From the NCBI GenBank assembly GCA_002506825.1, contig DAYH01000024.1, positions 36,558 through 100,557 of the forward strand: a DNA stretch of 64,000 nt, written 5' to 3'. The stretch is from Euryarchaeota archaeon UBA103. GTDB lineage: Archaea; Thermoplasmatota; Poseidoniia; Poseidoniales; Thalassarchaeaceae. The notes below the pieces were generated by a model, which was not told the origin of the DNA, ran no database searches, and was given only the letters and a program-made list of their open reading frames with translations. Below are positions 33,941-43,879 of this stretch, in pieces. A program made the translations under genes and the position numbers. How positions within the stretch are numbered: the stretch's first letter is position 1; each line of letters starts with the position of its first letter.

Positions 33941-35170
33941 TCACATGTGAGAGATGAGTGCATCTCCAAAACCAGAGCAAGACAGAAGTGTTGCGCCTTC
34001 CATGAGCCTCTCAAAGTCATAGGTTACTGTTCCAGCAGAAATTGCTCCTTCCATGCCTTTGACGATCAGATCTGCGGCTTCTTCCCAGCCCATGTGCCTT
34101 AGCATCATCTCTGCTGAGAGGATCAGGCTTCCTGGATTTACCTTATCTTGGCCAGTATACTTTGGCGCAGTACCATGGGTTGCCTCAAAAATTGCTATTC
34201 CTGTGTCGTAGTTTATGTTCGCACCTGGAGCTATTCCAATTCCCCCGACCTGTGCGGCCAGAGCATCTGAGATATAGTCGCCATTAAGGTTCATAGTAGC
34301 TAGGACACCATACTCCCTGGGCCTTGTAAGAACCTGTTGTAGCATCGCATCTGCGATAACGTCCTTGATTGTGATTGTCTTACCGGTGTTGGGGTTCTCG
34401 AGAGAGCACCAAGGCCCTCCATCCAGAATCTCTGCACCAAACTCATCACGCGCAAGCTGATACCCCCAGTCCCTGAAACCGCCCTCTGTGAACTTCATGA
34501 TGTTCCCCTTGTGAACGAGAGTCACTGAGTCCTTGTCATTTTCAATAGCGTATCTTATCGCGGCACGTACTATCCTACTAGTTCCCTCCGAGCTGATCGG
34601 CTTGATTCCTATACCCGAGGTTTCTGGAAATCTTATCTTATCCACACCCATCTCATTCTGTAGGAAGCTGATAACCTTCCGAACCTCAGTACTGCCTGCC
34701 TCCCACTCTATCCCGGCATATACATCCTCACTGTTCTCTCTGAAGATTATCATATCAACTGCTCCTGGATCTCTAACTGGGCTTGGAGTGCCATCGAACC
34801 ATCTAACTGGTCTGACACAAGCGAAGAGATCTAGCTTCTGACGTAGTGCGACATTGAGGCTTCTAATTCCGCCTCCTACCGGGGTGGTAAGAGGGCCCTT
34901 GATAGATATCAATCCGCTTCTCATTGCCTCGAGAGTCTTCTCAGGTAGCCATTCGCCGGTCACATCGAATGCCTTCTGGCCTGCTAGGACCTCGGACCAT
35001 TGTATCTCTCTAGATCCACCATAAGCCTTGGAAACTGCTGCATCCACAACTTTGAGCATTACTGGAGTGATGTCTATTCCTATCCCATCTCCCTCGATAT
35101 AGTGAATTATTGGGTTTTCAGGAACTTGCAAGTGCCCTTCGGAGAGTGTGATAGTAGAGTCCTGTGTCAT
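33941..35170 (-). CDS. icd: Isocitrate dehydrogenase
   Basis: Icd oxidatively decarboxylates isocitrate to 2-oxoglutarate. [67 protein letters not shown] and [25 protein letters not shown] are all classical for the E. coli-type enzyme. I choose ATG 35170 (MTQDSTITL), with ggagat upstream. The frame extends to 35305, but that extension would overlap the divergent OsmC gene and is not conserved-looking. Cofactor is probably NADP, judged from family resemblance. Confidence 0.93.
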   Translation of the reverse strand: MTQDSTITLSEGHLQVPENPIIHYIEGDGIGIDITPVMLKVVDAAVSKAYGGSREIQWSEVLAGQKAFDVTGEWLPEKTLEAMRSGLISIKGPLTTPVGGGIRSLNVALRQKLDLFACVRPVRWFDGTPSPVRDPGAVDMIIFRENSEDVYAGIEWEAGSTEVRKVISFLQNEMGVDKIRFPETSGIGIKPISSEGTSRIVRAAIRYAIENDKDSVTLVHKGNIMKFTEGGFRDWGYQLARDEFGAEILDGGPWCSLENPNTGKTITIKDVIADAMLQQVLTRPREYGVLATMNLNGDYISDALAAQVGGIGIAPGANINYDTGIAIFEATHGTAPKYTGQDKVNPGSLILSAEMMLRHMGWEEAADLIVKGMEGAISAGTVTYDFERLMEGATLLSCSGFGDALISHM

Positions 35171-35243
35171 ATTTCTCGTATCTCCGACCATATGGGCATT
35201 CATGAAGCCAACCCTTGAAGTGGGATGGCTCTGAGTGGGGGCC

Positions 35244-35636
35244 ATGAACGGAGAAGTGCGATGGACAGAGGAAGATGGATACGTTGGTACGACCTCTAAG
35301 GGCAAGGTGTTCGGAATATACGGGGAGTCCTCCCCTAGTCCGATGGAGATGGTTCTTCATTCCCATGCGGCCTGCTCTTTGATAGACGTCATAGACGGAC
35401 TGAAAGATAGGTCAGACAATGTCGAGTATGCAACGGTAGAGATAGACTCTGTTAGATCTGAGGAGAGCCCTCGGGTATTTACCTCTATCAATATGAACTA
35501 CATAGTGAAGGGAAGCGTTCCTGAGAAGCTGGTTCGGAGGCTCATCCAGAGTAGTCATGATAGATATTGTAGTGTTGGAATAATGATTACTCGCTCAGGA
35601 GCAACTCTAACTTGGACTTTAGAGATGAAGGAGTAG
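35244..35636 (+). CDS. OsmC-like peroxiredoxin
   Basis: OsmC/Ohr proteins reduce organic hydroperoxides with two cysteines. These are in [11 protein letters not shown] and [11 protein letters not shown], as in the family, and [16 protein letters not shown] is the usual helix entry. The protein is cytoplasmic, about 130 residues. Start ATG 35244 or GTG 35235. It is divergent from icd, from which it is separated by about 70 bases. Confidence 0.88.
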   Translation: MNGEVRWTEEDGYVGTTSKGKVFGIYGESSPSPMEMVLHSHAACSLIDVIDGLKDRSDNVEYATVEIDSVRSEESPRVFTSINMNYIVKGSVPEKLVRRLIQSSHDRYCSVGIMITRSGATLTWTLEMKE

Positions 35637-35799
35637 AAATATCAAATTCTCTGGTTTTCCATACTCTGTGGGAATACCTATTCTACATGTTCTGGGTGCT
35701 TGGATATACCAATCATTAAACACCCCCCATCCAGAAGACGGAATCCCTTGCGCCGCGGGACATGTATGCAGAGTGTTGGAGAACAGGAGTAGTGAGTAG

Positions 35800-38700
35800 A
35801 TGCAACAGAAAGTAAAGAGTTCGAAAAATGAGAAGAATACCGAGAAAGGTATGGTAATCGAACGTCGCTTCACGTCCGCTGGCGAGGACCCTTTCGGGAT
35901 GTTTGATTGGATTGAGATGGATGCGGAGATCAGGAATCCTGATGGCTCGATGGCAGATTCCATAACCGGTGTGAGGTTACCTTCTGGCTACTCTGGGGTT
36001 CCCGGTAAAGTCTTGGCTCAGAAATATCTGAGGAAGGCCGGGGTGCCCACTCACCTAAGGAAGGTGCCTGAAGATGGGGTCCCTGTCTGGCTGCAGAGGA
36101 GCGAGCCTGATCACGAGAAGCTAGATGCGTTAGACGCAGGAGAGAGATTTACAGGAGAGAGAGATGGGCGGGAATTATTCAGGAGGCTCGCTGGAACGTG
36201 GACATATTGGGGCTGGAAGCACGGTTACTTCGCTAGTGAAGCTGATGCCCGGTCCTACTTCGATGAGATGTGCTTCTTGGTAGCTAGCCAGAGGTCGGCT
36301 CCAAACAGTCCACAGTGGTTCAATACCGGACTACATTGGGCATATGGAATTGAGGGCCCTGCTCAGGGGCATACCTACATTGATCCTGTAACAGGTGAGC
36401 TGGAGTACTCTGTAAATGCCTATGAGCACCCACAACCTCATGCCTGCTTCATACAGTCTGTTGGAGATTCTTTGGTAGGAGGAAAAGACTCCATAATGGG
36501 ATTATGGAATCGTGAGGCCCTTCTGTTCAAGTATGGCTCGGGGACGGGTTCCAACTTTTCCAAGATTAGGGGGGCCGGGGAGCCTTTGTCCGGTGGTGGG
36601 AGCTCTTCTGGCCTCCTATCATTCCTAAAAATCGGAGATAGGGCTGCTGGCGCTATCAAGTCCGGAGGAACCACCAGAAGGGCGGCTAAGATGGTCACAT
36701 TGGATCTTGATCATCCCGATATCGAAGAGTACATCGACTGGAAAAGCAGTGAAGAGGAAAAGGTCTCTGCCCTGGTCATTGGTAGCAATATACTACAGAG
36801 GAATGCTAATTCCTTGATGGAGGCAATTTGGGACCCCGATAGTGACGTTGGGAGATTTGAGCAGGATAAAAACCCTGGACTTAAGAGGGCCATGATCAAG
36901 GCCATCAAAGACTGTGTGCCTCAGCCTCATATCCAAAGAATTGTTGATCTTGCAAGGCAGGGTTGGAAAGGTGTTGACTTCGAAGTATTCGATACTGACT
37001 GGCAGGGAGAAGCCTACGTAACAGTCTCGGGCCAGAATAGTAACAACTCCGTTAGAGTACCCAACTCGTTCATGGACGCTGTCAAGAGTGGGAGTAATTG
37101 GGATCTTCACTGGAGGACGGAGTTAGATAAGGCGGCCAAGGAAGGTAGAAGTCCAGAGGCATGTAAGACGCTCGACGCCGGAGAGCTTTGGGATAAAATT
37201 GCATACACCGCGTGGGCCTGTGCTGATCCTGGTGTTCAATTTGACACTACAATTAACGAGTGGCACACCTGTCCTGAAGCGGGCAGGATCAATGGTTCCA
37301 ATCCCTGTTCCGAGTATATGTTCTTGGATGATACCGCTTGCAATCTAGCTAGTATCAATCTACTGAAGTACTATGACTTGGATACACATAAATTCCAGAT
37401 TGAGGACTTCAAGCATAGCGTTAGGCTGTGGACCGCCACTCTAGAGGTGAGCGTTCTGATGGCTCAGTTCCCGTCTGAAGAGATTGCTAGGGGCTCGTAT
37501 GACTATCGAACTCTTGGTCTTGGATACTGCAATATAGGTTCATTGCTGATGCATATGGGCATCCCATATGATGATGAGCGTGGATATGCAATATGCGGAG
37601 CATTGACCTCGATAATGTGTGGTGAGTCTTACGCCACCAGTGCAGAGATGGCTTCTTTCATGGGTCCTTTCCCTGATTATGATAGAAATTCAGAAAGTAT
37701 GCTCAGAGTAATGAGGAATCATAAGAGGGCGGCTTATGATGCTCCGTCCGAGGACTACGAGGGACTGACTGTTACACCAATGGGAATTAATTCGAAAAAG
37801 TGCCCTAAGGACCTTCTAGAGGCCGCTAGAGATGCTTGGGACAGGGCACTGAGAGAGGGTGAAGAGAACGGATACAGGAATGCGCAGACCACTGTGATCG
37901 CGCCCACTGGCACAATTGGCCTGGTTATGGGAGCAGACACAACAGGAGTGGAGCCTCAATTCTCATTGATACAGTACAAGACCCTAGCCGGGGGCGGCTC
38001 GATGAGAATAATCAACAATGGAGTGCCAGCGGCCTTGAAGAGGCTGGGATACTCAAAACCCAAGATTAACGGTATAATGGAATATATCATGGGAACAATG
38101 AATCTCACGGGATGTCCCAATCTAACCTCAAGTAGACTGGGTGAGCTTGGATTCACTAAGGAAGCGATCTCCAAAGTCAATTCTAGTATGGCTGATGTGT
38201 TTGGTATCAGAGGTGCTTTCGCTCCCTCGATAATAGGAATTGATTTCTGCAAGGAAGCTCTTGGTATGACTCAGGAGCAGTGTGACGATCCTTGGTTCGA
38301 CGTACTTGATCACTTAGGATTCACAGCGATGGAGGTTGAAGAGGCTAATGACCATGTTTTCGGAAGGGGTTCAATAGAAGGATCTCCAGGCCTCAAGGAT
38401 GAACACCTCCCTGTCTTCGACTGTGCTACCCCCTGCGGAAAGTATGGCAAGAGGGCTATCGACTGGAAAGCTCACGTACTGATGATGGCGGCTTCGCAGC
38501 CATTCATCTCAGGTGCTATCTCGAAAACCATCAATATGCCCTCCGACTCTACTGTAGAGGACATCAGAGCCGCATATGACTTGAGTCATGAGACGATGAT
38601 CAAGGCTTGCGCTGTGTATCGAGACTGCTCAAAACTGTCTCAGCCTCTAATGAATCAGTTGGTTGATACAACCTCTCTAGAAGAGGAAGACGAGGACGAG

Positions 38701-39429
38701 TCTGTATCTGCAATGGTACAGCAGGTTGTGGAAGCCCTTCCTGTTCCCCAAGAGGTAGCCGCTCCGGTCGCGAGATCGTTTGTGGATTACATCGCAACAA
38801 GGCGAGCACTGCCGGATAAGAAGAAGGGCGATAATGTGAAAGCCAGGATTGGTGGGCATAGTGTTCGATTGATTACTGGGGAATATCCAGATGGCCGACT
38901 TGGAGAAATTATCTTAGTGACTTCGAAGGAAGGTGCGGCATGGAGAGCCATGCTCAACCAATTTGCAATAGCGGTTTCGATTGGTCTACAGCATGGAGTT
39001 CCTTTGGAGGCCTTCGTCAAAGTGTTCACATTCCAGAAGTTCGAGCCAAGTGGAATGGTAGAAGGGGGCAGTGGAAGGGTGAAGATGGCTTCCAGCCTAG
39101 TCGATTGGATATTCAGAGAGCTCGCGATTGAATACGCAGGAAGAGACGACTTAGCACATGTTGGAGCTGAGGATCTAGATCCCTTTACTATAACCAGGCC
39201 AGAGATTACAGATGAAGGTGTGATGAGAATACGTGGAGAAAGTCGAGAAGTACAACTGACTCTAGATGCTATTCCATCTAATGAGAGTAGCGAGGCACGA
39301 ACATATCGATTGGCCAGAGAGGCTGGATTCACTGGCGATATATGTGATGATTGTGGAAGCAGTAAGATGGTCAGAAACGGAACCTGCCTAAAATGCAATG
39401 ATTGCGGCTCAACCACTGGTTGTTCCTAG
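35800..39429 (+). CDS. nrdJ: Adenosylcobalamin-dependent ribonucleotide reductase (class II)
   Basis: NrdJ converts ribonucleotides to deoxyribonucleotides using coenzyme B12. Conserved blocks include SQRSAPNSPQWFNTG, GTGSNFSKIRG, NPCSEYMFLDDTACNLASINL, ATTVIAPTGTIGL-like (TTVIAPTGTIGLVMGAD), and a C-terminal zinc-ribbon-like tail with CDDCGS and CLKCNDCG that carries redox cysteines. At 1209 residues it is of the long B12-dependent group; no intein is evident. A B12 riboswitch is not seen in the 163-base upstream gap, which only shows a TATA-like ggatatacc. The stop shares CTAG with the convergent HEAT-like gene. Confidence 0.96.
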   Translation: MQQKVKSSKNEKNTEKGMVIERRFTSAGEDPFGMFDWIEMDAEIRNPDGSMADSITGVRLPSGYSGVPGKVLAQKYLRKAGVPTHLRKVPEDGVPVWLQRSEPDHEKLDALDAGERFTGERDGRELFRRLAGTWTYWGWKHGYFASEADARSYFDEMCFLVASQRSAPNSPQWFNTGLHWAYGIEGPAQGHTYIDPVTGELEYSVNAYEHPQPHACFIQSVGDSLVGGKDSIMGLWNREALLFKYGSGTGSNFSKIRGAGEPLSGGGSSSGLLSFLKIGDRAAGAIKSGGTTRRAAKMVTLDLDHPDIEEYIDWKSSEEEKVSALVIGSNILQRNANSLMEAIWDPDSDVGRFEQDKNPGLKRAMIKAIKDCVPQPHIQRIVDLARQGWKGVDFEVFDTDWQGEAYVTVSGQNSNNSVRVPNSFMDAVKSGSNWDLHWRTELDKAAKEGRSPEACKTLDAGELWDKIAYTAWACADPGVQFDTTINEWHTCPEAGRINGSNPCSEYMFLDDTACNLASINLLKYYDLDTHKFQIEDFKHSVRLWTATLEVSVLMAQFPSEEIARGSYDYRTLGLGYCNIGSLLMHMGIPYDDERGYAICGALTSIMCGESYATSAEMASFMGPFPDYDRNSESMLRVMRNHKRAAYDAPSEDYEGLTVTPMGINSKKCPKDLLEAARDAWDRALREGEENGYRNAQTTVIAPTGTIGLVMGADTTGVEPQFSLIQYKTLAGGGSMRIINNGVPAALKRLGYSKPKINGIMEYIMGTMNLTGCPNLTSSRLGELGFTKEAISKVNSSMADVFGIRGAFAPSIIGIDFCKEALGMTQEQCDDPWFDVLDHLGFTAMEVEEANDHVFGRGSIEGSPGLKDEHLPVFDCATPCGKYGKRAIDWKAHVLMMAASQPFISGAISKTINMPSDSTVEDIRAAYDLSHETMIKACAVYRDCSKLSQPLMNQLVDTTSLEEEDEDESVSAMVQQVVEALPVPQEVAAPVARSFVDYIATRRALPDKKKGDNVKARIGGHSVRLITGEYPDGRLGEIILVTSKEGAAWRAMLNQFAIAVSIGLQHGVPLEAFVKVFTFQKFEPSGMVEGGSGRVKMASSLVDWIFRELAIEYAGRDDLAHVGAEDLDPFTITRPEITDEGVMRIRGESREVQLTLDAIPSNESSEARTYRLAREAGFTGDICDDCGSSKMVRNGTCLKCNDCGSTTGCS

Positions 39430-40769
39430 TCTTCATAGATGGGCATGTGTTTCTCCATTGAAGGATCTCTTCGAAGTATCCTTTCCTTGAGATCATAGTA
39501 TGCTTGGCTACTTGATTCGAAGATTCTTCTACAAGAGTTAGAGAATCCTTGTTGTGTCACTTCACGTTGTTGCATTATCAAACCAACAAGTCTAGATTTT
39601 GAGGATTCGCTAGATGAAATCCATGCATATGAAATCAGGCTTTCTTCGTCCAAGGGAGTGATGGACAAATATTCCCTCATCGCTGAGTCTATGATTCTCT
39701 GAGACATTCTCTCATCTCCTTTCTGTAGTACTTCGGAGGCTTTTTCAGTAAACGTGGAGATATCATACCTGACTAGTGATGAAAGGAATGTAGTCGACAG
39801 GACCCTGGTGTCCGAATCGTCATCTTCCAAGAGTTGTTCCATCAGCTTCAATGCTAGTTGTGAATCGTCTGAGGAGATTCTTTGGAGTGATGATGCTAAC
39901 TCTCTACGAGTCTCATGATCATGATGTTTAGAGGCTTTTGTGAGTATTTCGTGTGATTCTTCTGGAAATTCAGACATAAGCTGAATCGCGCCCTTGACGA
40001 CTATCTTGGAGTTGTAATAGTCTTTATCACGTAGTAAAATCATCAATCTCTGTGGGACTTCAAGACGCCCACTTAGTTGCCTTGATATCGTTAGCGATTC
40101 TAACCAGTAAGGAAGTATACGAGTCTTAGATATGTTATTCCCAGACAGAGTATCCAGTATTATCGAGGCTGCTAAAATACCTGAAGGGTGTGGTGTATCA
40201 TCAGATTGGATTTCATCTGTGGGACTCCAAGCAAGATGGTATGGGCCTGTCGAGCTTGGGGCCCAAGAACCTGGTGGTTTGGCCATTGCTATGGAAGTTA
40301 ATAGATGAAATCCTTCCTTTCTAGCCACATTAGATCCTTTCAATGAGAGTCCAATCAGGAGGGCTACTCCAAGATACCACCTATCCGTATCTGGAGAGCT
40401 TTCATCTAATGCAGACGAAAGCCAATCTGATGACATTCTGAAAACAACTCTCTCAGAGATTTTCTCTAAATTTTCAGATATCCATATTTCTTGTAGTTTA
40501 TCGGGATCGATATTTCTCTTCACATAGTCGGGCAGTTTCTCCTCTACAATAGAAGAGAGCCTATGATTAAATCCAGCTCTGTCCGAGAGATAAATTCCAA
40601 CCGCTTGGTTGATTAATTTTTCAGAGCTTTCTGGTTGTATTGCAGGAAAATCTGGAAGTTCAAGTGGTGGGTTAGGAAGTGATGTAGCTAGGAATGAGGT
40701 CTCCGTAAATTCTCTGATTAATGCCTCACAGCCCTCCCAAACGAGGGCTTTGGCCACTCTTCTTGACAT
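39426..40769 (-). CDS. HEAT-like alpha-helical repeat protein
   Basis: The last 250 of 447 residues consist of paired helices with HEAT-type spacing (VKGAIQLMSEFPEESHEILT, HHDHETRRELASSLQRIS, DDDSDTRVLSTTFLSSL). The N-terminal part is also helical. HEAT repeats form protein-binding solenoids. It starts six bases after the TFB stop, so it is probably translated from the same mRNA as TFB. Its role is unknown. Confidence 0.75.
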   Translation of the reverse strand: MSRRVAKALVWEGCEALIREFTETSFLATSLPNPPLELPDFPAIQPESSEKLINQAVGIYLSDRAGFNHRLSSIVEEKLPDYVKRNIDPDKLQEIWISENLEKISERVVFRMSSDWLSSALDESSPDTDRWYLGVALLIGLSLKGSNVARKEGFHLLTSIAMAKPPGSWAPSSTGPYHLAWSPTDEIQSDDTPHPSGILAASIILDTLSGNNISKTRILPYWLESLTISRQLSGRLEVPQRLMILLRDKDYYNSKIVVKGAIQLMSEFPEESHEILTKASKHHDHETRRELASSLQRISSDDSQLALKLMEQLLEDDDSDTRVLSTTFLSSLVRYDISTFTEKASEVLQKGDERMSQRIIDSAMREYLSITPLDEESLISYAWISSSESSKSRLVGLIMQQREVTQQGFSNSCRRIFESSSQAYYDLKERILRRDPSMEKHMPIYED

Positions 40770-40775
40770 GTGGCC

Positions 40776-41702
40776 TCATATCTCGAGCTCAATATTCAAA
40801 TTCTGAATAAGTTCCTTGTAGCGGTTTCTAATTGTGACCTCGGTTACTCCGGCAACTTCCGCAACCTCTCTCTGAGTTCTTCTCTTGCCGCATAGAACAC
40901 TTGCGATATAGATTATCGAGGCTGCGATTCCTGTGGGGCCTCTGCCACTCGTGAGTTCTTTCTCCTGAGCGGCACTGATTAGCTCGTACGCCTTGGCTTG
41001 AACTTCGGCATCCAAGTCTAAACCAGAGCAGAAACGTGGGATATAATCCTCCGGCTTAGTTGGGGGGATTTTCATCTTCAGCTCTCTGACCATGAACCTG
41101 TATGTCCTGCCAATCTCCTTCCTACCAGTTCGGCTCGCCTCACCGATTTCATCTAGAGTTCGTGGGTTCTTGCATTGTCTGCAAGCTGCGTAGAGGCTCG
41201 CGGCGGCTACTCCCTCGATGGAACGTCCTCGGATCAGTCTTGCTTCGACGGCTTTCTTGTAATTTACAGCGGCTGCCTCTCTGATAGACTTGGGAAGATC
41301 TAGTCTGCTAGCCATTCTGTCTAGCTCAGCTAGTGCCATAGCGAGATTTCGCTCAGTAGCGTTACTGACTCTTGATCTCTTCTGCCACTTCCTCATTCTG
41401 TAGAACTGGCTTCTGTATCTGCTGGAGATTGACTTTCCTGAGTAGTCCTTGTTCTGCCAATCTATATCAGTAGAAAGTCCCTTATCATGTAACATAACAG
41501 TCATTGGAGCCCCCGTTCGAGCTCTCTGGTCTCCTTGTTCGGGACTGAAAACTCTCCATTCGGCTCCTTGATCGATTACTTTGTCTTCAAGAACCACTCC
41601 ACAATCCTCACAACAGACCTCTCCACGGGTCTCATCTCTAAGCAGATTTCTGCTTCCACATTCATTGCATTTCACAGTGTCTTCAACTAGATAGTCAGCC
41701 AT
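40776..41702 (-). CDS. tfb: Transcription initiation factor IIB
   Basis: TFB binds TBP-TATA complexes and recruits RNA polymerase. The N-terminal zinc ribbon has C12, C15, C31 and C34; the B-finger/linker follows with [19 protein letters not shown]. Two cyclin folds are present, with [18 protein letters not shown] in the first and [20 protein letters not shown] in the second, plus the C-terminal [13 protein letters not shown] recognition helix that reads the BRE. Length 308 is standard. The upstream region has a palindromic ttaaattt near 41755 and a ggaaggag site before the ATG. Confidence 0.97.
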   Translation of the reverse strand: MADYLVEDTVKCNECGSRNLLRDETRGEVCCEDCGVVLEDKVIDQGAEWRVFSPEQGDQRARTGAPMTVMLHDKGLSTDIDWQNKDYSGKSISSRYRSQFYRMRKWQKRSRVSNATERNLAMALAELDRMASRLDLPKSIREAAAVNYKKAVEARLIRGRSIEGVAAASLYAACRQCKNPRTLDEIGEASRTGRKEIGRTYRFMVRELKMKIPPTKPEDYIPRFCSGLDLDAEVQAKAYELISAAQEKELTSGRGPTGIAASIIYIASVLCGKRRTQREVAEVAGVTEVTIRNRYKELIQNLNIELEI

Positions 41703-41846
41703 TTTTTAGTCTCCTTCCTTGGGAAAGGTATAAACTACCGAAAGCGCATGTTATTTAAATTTAACACTTTTCAATTGTTTCTCTAAGGGGCGACTTGCGG
41801 CATATGATATTGCTCTCTATCGAGAACCGTGAAATAGAACAGACTC

Positions 41847-43865
41847 TTGGAGGATTTGGGAGTGGTTAATTTGAGTGAGCAATGGCCTCCAGAAAATATC
41901 AGCCTCACTCCTGGAAAAAGGATCTTATTCCTGACCAAGGACTTGGATCTTATTAGGAAGCAGTTGTATGAGGGAATCGACCTAAAGATGTCCGATTTAA
42001 CGGTTGAAGATCTCCTAGATGACATAAACACAGATGTGATGACTCCTGCGTGGGTTTGCTTTGATCATGAGCCATCCGAGATTGCTGAAAACGCATATGC
42101 TGGACTCCTACACGGCGGACAGAGGGTATTCGAGCCCAGAGCATTGAAAGACGGAGATTTCGAGGTAATTGTGTCGGGGCATAGAAAGGGCACTGGATCC
42201 AGCAGAGAGACTGCTCCCCAATGCGAAAGGTGGTCTGGAATCAGAATTGTTATTGCCGAGTCATTCGCACCGATTCATGAGAGAAATAATCTGAATCTTG
42301 GACAATTGATGGGGGATCACTTGATGCTTGAGAGATTACAGAATGGAGAAAGTATTCCTCTATCTGAATTCACAAGTGGATATGATCCAATAAGTAAACT
42401 AATCCTGGAGAGTGGTGGGATCCTTCCCTTCGCAAAGAGGTTAAAATCCGGAGAAATAATACTTCCCGAGAATGTATGTGGCTCGAGGCCGATGAATATG
42501 ATTGAGAAAATGATCGCATCCAAGTTACTAGGGGGGGCGGATGAACCTAAATTCGTAAAACCTGGAGACGCTGTTCTGGCACAGGTGGATGGTGGGTACT
42601 CTCACGAATTCACCACCGCGCAGGTTCATACTTTCCTTTCAGAGGAATATGGAGATGGGTATTCTCTGCCTAATCCGAATAAATTCGCTGTTTTTGAGGA
42701 TCACTTGCTCTATGCAACGGGCGTTGCAAGGTTTAGTAGATTCGAGTCAAAAATACAAACGTTGAGAGATATGCAGGTCGACTTCCAGAAACACACTGGG
42801 GTCAGGGATTATTCGGCAGTGGGTGGAATAAGCCCTGGGATATGTCATCAGGTTGCGAGAGAGGAGTTCATAGATGTTGGAGACTTCATCCAAGCTACAG
42901 ACTCACACACGTGCATGGGAGGAGCATCAAACGCACTGTCCTATGGAGTTGGTTCCACAGAGTATGCAAATCTGGTCTACAATCAATTTTCATTCGTCAG
43001 CGTACCCGAGAGTATCAGATTCGAATTAGTTGGTGAGCTACATCCCGGCTGTACAGCTAAGGATATCATTCTACATATTCTTTGGAAATACGCGGCAAAC
43101 TCAGAGACCTTGGATAGGAGCATGGAATTCGGAGGTCCGGGCTTAGCAAGTCTCTCTATGGATGAGCGGGCTACTCTTTGCAACATGGCTACTGAATGTA
43201 GTGCCAAGACTGGAATTTGTGAGGCGGATGACAGGACTGTTGAGTGGTTATTGGATAGGCGGCATGACCTTACTGAGGAGCAGATACGGAGCTCGTTCGT
43301 CCTACCTGATGAGGAGGCCCACTACGATGGCGGAACTCACGAGATAAATCTCCTAGAAATCCGACCAATGGTTGCCCATCCTGGAAATCCAGACGAGGGC
43401 GTCCCTTCGGATCCAACTAATGGAGCGTATGTCGACGAACTCGGAGATGTTCGGATAGATATAGCGTATGCTGGGTCTTGTACCGCGGGGAAAGACGACG
43501 ATTTCTCATTCTACGCTATGGTTTGCGAAGCGGCCCTGAATGCAGGACTGAAGGTTGCAGAAGATGTGGAATGCTACATCCAATTCGGATCCAAGTCGGT
43601 CAAGGAGCTCTCCGAACAGAAGGGTTGGACGAAGATATTCGAAGAGGCTGGAGTCCATCTCATTGATCCTGGTTGTGGAGCATGTATCGGAGCCGGTCCG
43701 GGAGTCAGTGAAGATTCAGAACAAGTAACGGTTTCTGCGATAAACAGAAATTTCCAAGGGAGATCTGGACCTGGTAAGCTATACCTCGCTAGCCCATTAA
43801 CGGTGATGACTAGTGCCTTCACTGGGAGAATCACGGCGTGGGAGCCGGATGTTTTCTCCCAGTGA
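41847..43865 (+). CDS. Aconitase-family hydratase with the swivel domain first (LeuD-LeuC order)
   Basis: The N-terminal 200 residues are a LeuD/aconitase-domain-4 swivel (SGHRKGTGSSRETAPQCER, IVIAESFAPIHERNN), and residues about 230-672 are a LeuC-like catalytic part. The [4Fe-4S] cysteines are in TDSHTCMGGASNAL, YAGSCTAGK and DPGCGACIGAGPG. Order is reversed relative to aconitase, where the swivel is last. The product could be 3-isopropylmalate, citramalate-type, homoaconitate or aconitate dehydratase; the LeuB-like enzyme at 16136 might be its partner. The start is TTG 41847, with GTG 41862 also possible. TATA-like A/T runs lie near 41757 and 41801. Confidence 0.88.
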   Translation: MEDLGVVNLSEQWPPENISLTPGKRILFLTKDLDLIRKQLYEGIDLKMSDLTVEDLLDDINTDVMTPAWVCFDHEPSEIAENAYAGLLHGGQRVFEPRALKDGDFEVIVSGHRKGTGSSRETAPQCERWSGIRIVIAESFAPIHERNNLNLGQLMGDHLMLERLQNGESIPLSEFTSGYDPISKLILESGGILPFAKRLKSGEIILPENVCGSRPMNMIEKMIASKLLGGADEPKFVKPGDAVLAQVDGGYSHEFTTAQVHTFLSEEYGDGYSLPNPNKFAVFEDHLLYATGVARFSRFESKIQTLRDMQVDFQKHTGVRDYSAVGGISPGICHQVAREEFIDVGDFIQATDSHTCMGGASNALSYGVGSTEYANLVYNQFSFVSVPESIRFELVGELHPGCTAKDIILHILWKYAANSETLDRSMEFGGPGLASLSMDERATLCNMATECSAKTGICEADDRTVEWLLDRRHDLTEEQIRSSFVLPDEEAHYDGGTHEINLLEIRPMVAHPGNPDEGVPSDPTNGAYVDELGDVRIDIAYAGSCTAGKDDDFSFYAMVCEAALNAGLKVAEDVECYIQFGSKSVKELSEQKGWTKIFEEAGVHLIDPGCGACIGAGPGVSEDSEQVTVSAINRNFQGRSGPGKLYLASPLTVMTSAFTGRITAWEPDVFSQ

Positions 43866-43879
43866 AGGGCTTTTTACGT

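Noticed and set aside
33941..35305. Longer isocitrate dehydrogenase starting at 35305
   Set aside because: The extra 45 residues are not Icd-like, overlap the divergent OsmC gene and are better explained as a chance open frame; ATG 35170 has a GGAG site.
35637..35799. Cobalamin riboswitch before nrdJ
   Set aside because: No B12-box-like sequence is visible in the 163-base gap, and archaeal B12 riboswitches are rare. Only a TATA-like ggatatacc stands out.
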